Part shown: piece after piece, positions 1 to 5,240 of the stretch
How the letters are laid out: each line of letters opens with the position of its first letter
Position numbering within the stretch: the stretch's first letter is position 1
DNA from: Patescibacteria group bacterium
GTDB lineage: Bacteria; Patescibacteriota; Patescibacteriia; UBA2591; PGYQ01
Reading direction: 5' to 3'
Length of the DNA: 5,838 nucleotides
Assembly: GCA_020057535.1 (NCBI GenBank)
Contig: JAGVFS010000051.1
Coordinates: 1 to 5,838 of the forward strand
Position numbers and translations under genes: made by a program
The notes under the pieces: generated by a model
What the model was told of the DNA's origin: nothing
The model's input: only the letters and a program-made list of their open reading frames with translations
Database searches by the model: none

Positions 1-130
1 AAATTCCTGAAAATTAGCGGCGCGTTGGCAACTGCGGCGATTCCTTTTCCTCAAAACCCTTTTCCTTTGTCGCAGCCGCCTTCATTTTTACTCGCTTGCT
101 CTTCGGGTGGACTTGCATCAAAAATCACCA
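1..130 (-). other. GC-richer island with short basic ORF (14-118, minus)
   Basis: This stretch is clearly richer in G and C than the AT-rich DNA around it and is cut by the window edge. On the minus strand an ATG at 118 opens a 34-residue frame ending at TAA (14-16). The product is strongly basic and rich in Lys, Ala and Glu, with no recognisable domain. An in-frame stop lies just upstream (125-127), so it cannot be extended much. Its style resembles the basic frame in the second island (919-1134), and both islands carry a similar CCTG...TTAGCGG string (about 6-20 and 1138-1149). I read it as part of a dispersed non-coding repeat or a decayed mobile element rather than a gene, but a small gene cannot be excluded. 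Confidence 0.35.
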
Positions 131-196
131 AAATTTTTAGAAAAAAATAATTGCTCAGTATACCGAGTCGCTTAGTTATAAAAGACATAATAAAAT

Positions 197-229
197 AAAA
201 AGGCGACTGTCACCTTTTTATTTTTAATC
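197..229 (+). terminator. Rho-independent terminator-like hairpin
   Basis: AAAAAGGCGA (197-206) pairs with TCACCTTTTT (210-219) around a 3-nt CTG loop, with a single C-A mismatch, and is followed by a T-rich tail to about 226. The A-tract/T-tract arrangement would let it act in either direction. It probably ends transcription of a gene lying left of the window, although no such gene is visible here. Confidence 0.5.
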
Positions 230-230
230 T

Positions 231-251
231 CAACGTGTTAACACTGTGAAG
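231..251 (-). repeat. Inverted outlying copy of the array core
   Basis: Read on the minus strand, this matches the start of each array unit (TCACTGTGTTAACACGTTG) with one mismatch over 19 bases. It contains the 10-bp palindrome GTGTTAACAC at 235-244. It sits about 160 bp before the first array unit and faces the opposite way. The homology stops abruptly on both sides, so it is an isolated core and not a full unit. Confidence 0.7.
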
Positions 252-325
252 ATGGGAAAATAGAAAGATTAAAATAAAAATTAATATTTAGAAGTTGAAT
301 TTTAAGAAAAGGAAAAAAGAATAAA

Positions 326-412
326 TAAATGTTTGAGTATCGTAAATTTAAAAAAAAGAAAATATAAATGTTTGGGTATCGCAATAAACTCAAATATATT
401 TTTCTCTTATTT
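326..412 (+). repeat. Degenerate leading half-units of the tandem array
   Basis: Two related strings, TAAATGTTTGAGTATCG (326-342) and TAAATGTTTGGGTATCG (365-381), lie 39 bp apart. The second runs into AAACTCAAATATATTTTTCTCTTATTT, identical in character to the 3' half of the array units that follow. They look like a decayed or divergent left border of the array. A reading frame opens at 368, but it merely translates the repeats and is not considered a gene. Confidence 0.6.
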
Positions 413-775
413 CACTGTGTTAACACGTTGGGAAATATAATATTTGGATTTACGATGTCTAAACATAAACTCAAATATATTTTCTCTTATTTCTCTCATT
501 CTATTTTTTTCTCTTATTTCTCTCATTCTATTTATTTCTCTTATTTCTCTTATTCCACTGTGTTAACACGTTGGGAAATATAATATTTGGATTTACGATG
601 TCTAAACATAAACTCAAATATATTTTTCTCTTATTTCACTGTGTTAACACGTTGGGAAATATTATATTTGGATTTACGATGTCTAAACATAAACTCAAAT
701 ATATTTTCTCTTATTTCTCTCATTCTATTTTTCTCTCTTATTTTTCTTATTTCACTGTGTTAACACGTTGGGAAA
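413..775 (+). repeat. Nested tandem repeat array, about 80-bp units
   Basis: Four copies begin with CACTGTGTTAACACGTTGGG at 413, 556, 637 and 753. The first three units are 143, 81 and 116 bp long, and the fourth is cut off after about 23 bp. The basic unit of 80-81 bp runs from the GTGTTAACAC palindrome through GGAAATAT, a GATTTACGATGTCTAAACAT segment and a CTC/TTATTT pyrimidine-rich tail. Length differences come from extra copies of a 27-bp pyrimidine-rich subrepeat (CTCTCATTCTATTT...) plus a short remnant: two in unit 1, none in unit 2 and one in unit 3. Within each unit ATATTTG and CAAATAT can pair around an inner ATGT/ACAT stem. Unit lengths that are not multiples of three argue against coding. 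The role is unknown; a protein-binding array or a satellite-like repeat are both possible. Confidence 0.85.
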
Positions 776-820
776 TATTATATCTAAATATTATATTAAA
801 TATAATATTTAGATATAATA
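776..820. repeat. Near-perfect 45-bp palindrome
   Basis: The arm 776-797 is the exact reverse complement of 799-820, leaving only base 798 between them. The arms are A/T except for one C/G pair. The palindrome starts where the fourth array unit departs from the other copies, so it forms the right edge of the array. It could extrude as a cruciform or form a long weak hairpin in RNA. There is no T-tract directly after it, so it is a poor terminator. From 821 to about 950 the DNA is AT-rich with an array-like fragment (ACTCAAATATGAG and CTAAACAT, 831-856) and nothing else recognisable. Confidence 0.85.
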
Positions 821-918
821 GATTTGTTATACTCAAATATGAGACACCTAAACATATTTTAAAATGTAAAAATAAATTTTAATCAAATTCGTGCCAAATG
901 TAATTTTATGGTTTAATT

Positions 919-1140
919 TTAGTTATTTTTAGCCAAAAAAAAATAACAATTCAAGGAGGGACTGTTCCCATTTAAAATACAAAATTTCGTTTTGACGAAC
1001 CGTCTCATTTCCGAAAAAATTGCGTCTTTTGATTTCGTTTCGCCCTTTGATTTTACGGCTTCATTTCTTGCGCGCCGCACCTTCAGGCGCGGCGAAGCAA
1101 ACCTCTTTTTGTGTCCGCTTCCAAAAATTTGCAAAATCCT
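919..1140 (-). other. Second GC-richer island with basic 71-codon ORF
   Basis: Bases about 955-1140 have a mixed, GC-richer composition unlike the surrounding DNA. An open frame on the minus strand (ATG at 1134, stop at 919) gives 71 residues, very basic in the first two thirds (KKR, KVRRAR and KSKGETKSK clusters), with a low-complexity end where it re-enters AT-rich DNA. No domain is recognised and there is no Shine-Dalgarno site. The island holds several short inverted repeats: GGGA/TCCC at 958-969 and CGCGCC/GGCGCG near 1074-1094. The composition, stems and resemblance to bases 1-130 favour a dispersed intergenic repeat (REP-like or a decayed mobile element) over a true gene. This is not settled by the sequence. 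Confidence 0.4.
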
Positions 1141-1148
1141 GTTTAGCG

Positions 1149-1267
1149 GACTATAATTAAAAATGTGCGAACCTTTTTTAAAAGAAATGCCGCAGGCGTT
1201 TCGCTTTCACTTTCGTCTTTTTGACTTCAGTCGAGCAGTAAAATAGATTCGCGCATTTTTTATAGTC
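1149..1267. repeat. 119-bp element with terminal inverted repeats (MITE-like or structured RNA)
   Basis: GACTAT...TGTGCGAA (1149-1171) is matched in inverted orientation by TTCGCGCA...ATAGTC (1248-1267), with one mismatch and a 3-base gap. Inside lies a second stem, GAAATGCC/GGCGTTTC with a GCA loop (1184-1202), and a short GC-richer core. A transcript could fold into a long outer stem with an inner hairpin. The form fits a miniature inverted-repeat element, but no clear target-site duplication is seen. A small structured RNA is the alternative. Confidence 0.5.
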
Positions 1268-1284
1268 TAATTTTTTATAGTCTA
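1255..1284 (+). repeat. 15-bp perfect tandem duplication
   Basis: ATTTTTTATAGTCTA occurs twice in a row (1255-1269 and 1270-1284). The first copy is the outer part of the right inverted repeat of the neighbouring element, so the end of that element has been duplicated. Each copy also holds TATAGT, a possible -10 hexamer for the tsaB-like gene, but no matching -35 was found. Confidence 0.75.
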
Positions 1285-1342
1285 TGAATGAGTTATGAAT
1301 TTTTATGTTATTGACTATCAACTTTAATCGTTAATTGTTTTT

Positions 1343-1759
1343 ATGTTTCTAATAATCAATACAGCGGAAAAAAATAAAACAATTTTAATTATTTTTAAAT
1401 TTAAAAATAATTCATTTTCTATATTTTCTAAATATAGCTTTAAAAGAAATTATCATCAGGCTGAAAAATTATTACCAGCCATTGATAAATTATTTAAAAA
1501 AAATAAAAAAACCCCAGCTAATTTGAGAGGGGTGGTAGTAATAACAGGTCCGGGACCATTTACTGCTTTGCGAGTTGGAGTAACTATTGCCAATACAATG
1601 GCTTTTGCTTTAAAAATTTCCGTTGTTGGAATAAAATTAGATGAGTTTAAAAATACAAAAGAATTAATTGAATTAAGTTATAAAAAATTTAAAAAAGCAA
1701 AATTAAAAAAAATTGCCATTCCGTTTTATGGCAAAGAACCAAATATTACAATGGCATAA
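1343..1759 (+). CDS. tsaB: TsaB-like tRNA threonylcarbamoyladenosine biosynthesis protein (short form)
   Basis: The 138-residue product resembles the N-terminal half of TsaB/YeaZ, the ASKHA-fold, non-catalytic partner of TsaD in making the t6A37 modification of ANN-decoding tRNAs in the cytoplasm. Visible features are an initial beta strand (LIINTA, 3-8), the HQAEKLLPAID segment (38-48) matching the family's H-S-E-x-L-x-P region, and GPGPFTALRVG (69-79), the counterpart of the GPGSFTGLRIG signature. It ends with IPFYGKEPNI. Classical TsaB is about 220-230 residues, so the C-terminal half is missing. It ends cleanly without an adjacent remnant, which suggests a naturally short form as in reduced genomes, not a recent truncation. 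The ATG at 1343 has no Shine-Dalgarno site and follows a T-run. The gene stands alone and converges on the regulator downstream. The family assignment is good; retained t6A function is inferred. Confidence 0.8.
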   Translation: MFLIINTAEKNKTILIIFKFKNNSFSIFSKYSFKRNYHQAEKLLPAIDKLFKKNKKTPANLRGVVVITGPGPFTALRVGVTIANTMAFALKISVVGIKLDEFKNTKELIELSYKKFKKAKLKKIAIPFYGKEPNITMA

Positions 1760-1912
1760 ATTAATCTAAATAATTACTCCCTCTTGAATCACAATTGCTT
1801 TATTTTTTTCCAAAAAATTTTAAATATTTTTGTAATTTAATGTTTTAAATTTTGAATTTATTTATTTGGATAATTGTGTCATTGTTTAGGTCAATTAGAA
1901 ATTAGGGGGTGA

Positions 1913-2491
1913 TTAAATTAATTTGTTTTCATATTTTGATGTTTTTATTTTATTTATAAGGACAATTTTTTTATTTTCTAAGATATTATATAAAAAATTA
2001 TCTGTTAAATCAGAGCGATAACGAAATTCTTGAAAACTCATTATTGTATAATTAATTTTTTGCTCTATCTCTTTTTCTAAAGATTCAATAATGTGTTTTA
2101 ATTTTTTTCTATTTAATTTTCCAACAATTAAAATATCGGTTTGACTAGGTAAATCAACAAAAAAACCAGTTAAAATTAAAAGGCGAATTTGTCCCAAACG
2201 TTCTAATTTTTCTTTTAATTTATCCTTTAAAAGAATTCTTGATTTTGTTATTAAAATTTTTAACTCTGGATAAAGAATAAAATTTTTATTAATTGCAAAA
2301 TATTTTTTTCTATTTTGATTTTTTTCTTTTATAATTCCTATTTTTAATAAATTTTTTAACTCTCTTCTTGTTGAATTAATATAACTATTAGTTAGTCGAA
2401 CTAATTCTCTTATATAATAAAAATTAGATTGTGTTAAAAACAATTTTAATAGTTTAACTCTAGTTTTTGAACCAAATAATTGTTCAAGCAT
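1913..2491 (-). CDS. Winged-helix regulator with degenerate nucleotidyltransferase-like domain
   Basis: This is a 192-residue protein in two parts. Residues 1-75 form a winged helix-turn-helix: it starts MLEQLFGSKTRVKLLKLF, continues with YYIREL (25-30), has a probable recognition helix at about 34-50 and a basic wing at 53-68 (KEKNQNRKKYF). Residues about 100-182 resemble a minimal nucleotidyltransferase fold. The catalytic GS...SDID signature is eroded to TGFFVDLPSQTDILIVG (108-124): GS is absent and the first Asp of the D-x-D pair is Gln117, leaving only Asp119. It is therefore probably a DNA-binding protein with an inactive, perhaps ligand-binding or dimerising, tail. The ATG at 2491 gives the usual start of this family and has no Shine-Dalgarno site. 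It is divergent from the large PP2C-like gene and has half-site repeats at its own start, which suggests autoregulation and perhaps control of its neighbour. The target is unknown. Confidence 0.75.
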   Translation of the reverse strand: MLEQLFGSKTRVKLLKLFLTQSNFYYIRELVRLTNSYINSTRRELKNLLKIGIIKEKNQNRKKYFAINKNFILYPELKILITKSRILLKDKLKEKLERLGQIRLLILTGFFVDLPSQTDILIVGKLNRKKLKHIIESLEKEIEQKINYTIMSFQEFRYRSDLTDNFLYNILENKKIVLINKIKTSKYENKLI

Positions 2492-2531
2492 AGAATATGA
2501 ATTCTAAATTAAGAATTATTTATAGAATTCA
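2491..2531. promoter_or_regulatory. Operator-like AGAATTC half-site cluster
   Basis: TGAATTCTA (2498-2506) and TAGAATTCA (2523-2531) form a perfect 9-bp inverted repeat. Related AGAAT strings at 2492 and 2512 give four half-sites spaced roughly one helical turn apart. The cluster touches the regulator's start codon and lies just upstream of the divergent promoter at 2542-2570. Autoregulation by the adjacent winged-helix protein is the simplest reading (inference). AT-rich DNA makes some AGAAT matches cheap. Confidence 0.45.
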
Positions 2532-2541
2532 AAAATAAAAA

Positions 2542-2570
2542 TTGCATGATATTTTAATTTGGTTTATAAT
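2542..2570 (+). promoter_or_regulatory. Sigma-70-type promoter for the PP2C-like gene
   Basis: TTGCAT (2542-2547) and a perfect TATAAT (2565-2570) are separated by 17 bp, with expected initiation near 2577. It faces the mini-ORF and the 746-residue gene, leaving a leader of about 70 nt before the Shine-Dalgarno-preceded ATG. The -35 matches only TTG, but the -10 and spacing are ideal. Confidence 0.6.
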
Positions 2571-2633
2571 TAAAACAAATTTTTTAATCTAAAATTTCTA
2601 ATTTCTATAGTACTATTTTTATTTTATAAAAGC

Positions 2634-2649
2634 AAGGAGCATAAAGATG
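2634..2649 (+). promoter_or_regulatory. Strong Shine-Dalgarno site pointing at ATG 2647
   Basis: AAGGAG (2634-2639) is followed after 7 nt by ATG (2647-2649), an ideal arrangement. It is the only strong, well-placed Shine-Dalgarno site before a start in the window. It serves the mini-ORF start and not the 746-residue ORF start at 2685, which has only a T-run before it. Confidence 0.7.
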
Positions 2650-2739
2650 AATTATAAATTAATTTTTATGTTAATTGTTTTTTTATGTTTAATTCAAAAA
2701 AGTTTTCTAAAAATAATATTCAAATCGCTAGCTTTTTAA
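2647..2739 (+). CDS. 30-residue hydrophobic mini-ORF overlapping the PP2C-like gene
   Basis: The frame encodes 30 residues (MNYKLIFMLIVFLCLIQKSF..., stop TAA 2737-2739), with a hydrophobic stretch over residues 5-16. It owns the best ribosome-binding site in the window. Its codons GTT TTT TTA contain the heptamer TTTTTTA (2679-2685). A -1 slip there continues directly as ATG TTT AAT, the start of the 746-residue frame. Three readings are possible: a leader peptide that couples translation of the next gene by termination and re-initiation, a true -1 frameshift extending the large protein by about 13 residues, or a one-base sequencing loss in the T7 run (2678-2684), since eight Ts would fuse the frames. 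It matches no family I recognise. Confidence 0.45.
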   Translation: MNYKLIFMLIVFLCLIQKSFLKIIFKSLAF

Positions 2740-4925
2740 TTAATAATCCAAAATTAACTGAAACATGGGGAAATGTTTATATTGTTGAACCTTCAAATGA
2801 ACGAGAAGCAAAACTGGGACAATTGATAATTTTAGTCGCTCTTTCTGATTTTTCTTCTAAAACATCGCAAAAAGAAATTATTGAGCGAATGATTAAAGAG
2901 ATGCAAGTCAATTATTATCGTTCGGATGTAAATAAAGAAAATTTAAATATCGAAGAAATTTTTGAAACGATTTTGCAAAAAGCTAATCAAGAATTTGCTA
3001 AAATTATAAGAATTAGCCAAAATAATTGGTTTAAAAAAATAAACATACTTGTGGCAATAGTAAAAAATGAATCAATTTATTTTGCTCAAATTGGAGAGAT
3101 TTTTTCAGCTTTTTTAATTAATGAAGATAGAATTATTGATATTATTGAAAAAGTTAGAGCAAACAATATTCCGTTTAACCCATTAAAATTATTTTCTTCA
3201 ATTACAAACGGTTCGATCAGCGTTAACGATAATATTTTTTTTACTTCTTCTGGAATTTTTGATTTTATTGCTTCAGAAAAAATAAAAAGAATTATCAATG
3301 ATTGGGAAGTTAATTCGGCTATTTCAAAATTTCAAAATCTTTTAAGTAATTTAAAAACAAAAAATATTTTTGCCGGAGTAATAATTAAAAATAGTTTTTT
3401 AAACAAAAAGAATGAAATTAAAACAATAAAATTAGCTCAAAAGAATAATTCTTTATTTGAATTAGCTAATCAAAGAGAAAAAACAGATAAAATTCTTAGG
3501 CCTTCATTTTTATCGAATTTATTAAAAATTCAAAAAAAATGGTTAAGTTTATTTTCTAATTGGCAAATAAAATTTCACAAAAAAATAAATTCTTCGCCTT
3601 CTAGCGTGGCATTAGATTCTGTTGGAAAAATTTCTTTAATGCCTAACTCTTTTTATGATAAGCCGTGGAATATTTTAAAAAAATGTGGAATAAAAAAAGA
3701 ACTTTCTATTTACCAACCAACAGGGGAAGAAAAAAAGCATTATTTATCATTTATTACTCGTTGTCCATTTTTATTAAAATGGACAAATAAATTTAAATCA
3801 TTCTCTTTTTTAAGTAAAATATTATTTATTTCCGCTTTAATTTTGGCTTTGTTTTTGGTTTATAGCGTCATTTGGTTAGCTAGAAAACAAACTAAAGATA
3901 ATCAAATTAAAGAGAATAAACAATTGCTTGAAAAAATAGAAAGTAAACAAAACGCTGTTGGCGCTGCTTTAATTTATAAAGATAAAAAAAAGGCTGGAAA
4001 AACTTTAGAAGAAATTTTAAAATTATCTGAAAAAATATCAAAAGATTCTCCTGAAAATTTAGCAAAACTTCAAAAAATTCAAAAAGAAACAGAGATTCAA
4101 CTCAATCAATTAAGAAATATTACAGTGATTGAAAATCCTTTAATGGTAACAGATTTAAATCTTTTAAGTTCTAATTCGTCTCTTAGCGAAGAGAAATTTA
4201 ATTTAGTTTTTTTAAACCAGCAACTTTATTTTTACAATCAAGATAATTCAATTTTTAAATTTGATTTTAAAGAAAAAAAGATTTTTTCTATTTTTAAGGA
4301 TTTACAAGAGAATAAATCATTTGAGAATGCAAAATCATATGATAAAAATTCTATTTTATTTTCTAATGCTAATGAAATAATTAAATTTAATATTCTCAAT
4401 AAAAATTTAGAATCAATAGACCTTAAATTACCAGTTGAAACTAAAAAAATTGAAGATTTTGTTGTTTATTCTCAAAAAATTTATTTACTTGATTCGGAAA
4501 ACAATCAAATTTATAAATATTATCCAACACAAACCGGTTTTGGAGAAAAAAATAATTGGCTTAAAGATGAGCAAATTAATTTAAATGAAGGGGTTTCAAT
4601 GGCTATTGATGGCGCTATTTATGTTTTAAAATCCAATGGAGAAGTTTTAAAATTTATTCAAGGTAAAAAACAAGAATTTGTTTTAAAAAATCTTGAATTG
4701 GCTTTAAAAAATCCAACCAAAATTTGGACAAGTTTTAATTCTAAATATATTTATATTTTAGATCCTTCAACTAAAAGATTAATAATTTTTGACAAGCAAG
4801 GTAAAGTTCAAAAACAATATACTTCTGAAAAATTTATTCAGTTGAAAAATTTTGTTGTTAATGAAGAAAAAAATAAACTTTATATTCTTTCCGATAATAA
4901 AGTTTATGAATTGAAGGTTGAATAA
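2685..4925 (+). CDS. Membrane-anchored PP2C-like pseudophosphatase with coiled coil and beta-propeller
   Basis: This is a 746-residue protein. Residues about 22-236 look like a PP2C/SpoIIE-type phosphatase fold. IYFAQIGEIF (131-140) corresponds to the family's vanvGDSR strand and NDNIFFTSSGIFDFI (181-195) to its D.lLL.SDGlwd motif. The metal-binding Asp residues are missing (GD to GE, SDG to SSG), and no DGHG-type motif is visible, so catalysis is unlikely. A basic linker leads to one membrane helix (379-399, from ILFISALILALFL). After it comes a Lys/Glu-rich coiled coil (about 400-465), then about 500-746 with repeating strand patterns (IYLLDSENNQIYKY, IYVLKSNGEVLKF, IYILDPSTKRLIIFD, LYILSDNKVYEL) fitting a roughly six-bladed beta-propeller. 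The likely topology is N-terminus in the cytoplasm and propeller outside, suggesting a signal-transducing or scaffold protein (inference). ATG 2685 is the only ATG available in frame after the TAA at 2655-2657. The tRNA-Trp gene follows closely and may be co-transcribed. Confidence 0.7.
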   Translation: MFNSKKFSKNNIQIASFLINNPKLTETWGNVYIVEPSNEREAKLGQLIILVALSDFSSKTSQKEIIERMIKEMQVNYYRSDVNKENLNIEEIFETILQKANQEFAKIIRISQNNWFKKINILVAIVKNESIYFAQIGEIFSAFLINEDRIIDIIEKVRANNIPFNPLKLFSSITNGSISVNDNIFFTSSGIFDFIASEKIKRIINDWEVNSAISKFQNLLSNLKTKNIFAGVIIKNSFLNKKNEIKTIKLAQKNNSLFELANQREKTDKILRPSFLSNLLKIQKKWLSLFSNWQIKFHKKINSSPSSVALDSVGKISLMPNSFYDKPWNILKKCGIKKELSIYQPTGEEKKHYLSFITRCPFLLKWTNKFKSFSFLSKILFISALILALFLVYSVIWLARKQTKDNQIKENKQLLEKIESKQNAVGAALIYKDKKKAGKTLEEILKLSEKISKDSPENLAKLQKIQKETEIQLNQLRNITVIENPLMVTDLNLLSSNSSLSEEKFNLVFLNQQLYFYNQDNSIFKFDFKEKKIFSIFKDLQENKSFENAKSYDKNSILFSNANEIIKFNILNKNLESIDLKLPVETKKIEDFVVYSQKIYLLDSENNQIYKYYPTQTGFGEKNNWLKDEQINLNEGVSMAIDGAIYVLKSNGEVLKFIQGKKQEFVLKNLELALKNPTKIWTSFNSKYIYILDPSTKRLIIFDKQGKVQKQYTSEKFIQLKNFVVNEEKNKLYILSDNKVYELKVE

Positions 4926-4950
4926 TTTTAATTTTTTTTGATTTTTATAT

Positions 4951-5026
4951 GCGGGTGTAGCTCAATTGGTAGAGCGCTGGTCTCCAAAACCAGAGGTTCC
5001 AGGTTCAAGTCCTGGCTCCCGTGCCA
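4951..5026 (+). tRNA. tRNA-Trp (CCA anticodon)
   Basis: The 76-nt cloverleaf includes an encoded 3' CCA. The D arm is GCTC/GAGC, the anticodon stem CTGGT/ACCAG with loop CTCCAAA (anticodon CCA), and the T arm CCAGG/CCTGG with loop TTCAAGT. The discriminator is G73, as expected for bacterial tRNA-Trp. The acceptor stem (GCGGGTG against CTCCCGT) has a G1-U72 wobble and a U6-U67 mismatch. It begins 25 bp after the upstream stop with no promoter between, so read-through from the PP2C-like gene is plausible. In many bacteria tRNA-Trp precedes secE-nusG; here it does not. Confidence 0.95.
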
Positions 5027-5088
5027 AAAAAAACAATAAATTAAAATTATTAATAAGAAAAATGGTAAATATATTTTTTTAAAATTAA

Positions 5089-5193
5089 TGTGGATAACTC
5101 AGAGTAATTCTGTGGATAACTATGTGGATAAATAAAAAATATATTATATTTCTTTATTTTTATAAATATAAAAATATTTTTTTAAATTTATTA
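5089..5193. other. Candidate replication origin: three DnaA boxes plus AT-rich unwinding region
   Basis: TGTGGATAA, the exact complement of the consensus DnaA box TTATCCACA, occurs at 5089-5097, 5111-5119 and 5123-5131, all in the same orientation with start-to-start spacing of 22 and 12 bp. Immediately after, 5128-5193 has a single non-A/T base (C at 5152), which suits a DNA unwinding element. Established knowledge: clustered same-strand DnaA boxes beside an AT-rich tract are the hallmark of bacterial oriC. No dnaA, dnaN or rpmH gene is in view, so a DnaA-titrating or DnaA-regulated promoter site remains possible. No clear DnaA-trio was picked out by eye. Confidence 0.65.
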
Positions 5194-5240
5194 GTCTTTT
5201 TTCGGCTAAGTTAAGGAAAAATAAAACAACAATGAATTAA

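Noticed and set aside
413..775. A CRISPR array
   Set aside because: The sequence between the conserved cores is itself repeated rather than unique, unit lengths vary widely (81-143 bp), and no cas gene is present.
368..882. Two overlapping plus-strand reading frames (368-583 and 571-882) with similar Tyr/Phe/Ser-rich products
   Set aside because: They are translations of the tandem array. Unit lengths of 143 and 116 bp break the frame, there is no ribosome site, and the products have no domain.
951..975. AAGGAGGG at 954-960 as a ribosome-binding site
   Set aside because: No start codon with an open frame follows at a workable distance; it is part of a GGGA/TCCC stem.
1860..1880. A further DnaA box (TTTGGATAA near 1866)
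   Set aside because: One mismatch at a conserved position, isolated and far from the cluster.
3086..3298. Minus-strand 70-residue reading frame
   Set aside because: It lies wholly inside the PP2C-like gene on the other strand and is a shadow of its AT-rich codons.
2685..4925. Active PP2C phosphatase
   Set aside because: The Asp residues expected in the GD and SDG motifs are Glu and Ser, and no DGHG-type motif is visible.
1343..4925. Alternative genetic code with TGA read as Gly or Trp
   Set aside because: All genes end at TAA, no in-frame TGA occurs in them, and the tRNA-Trp has the ordinary CCA anticodon.
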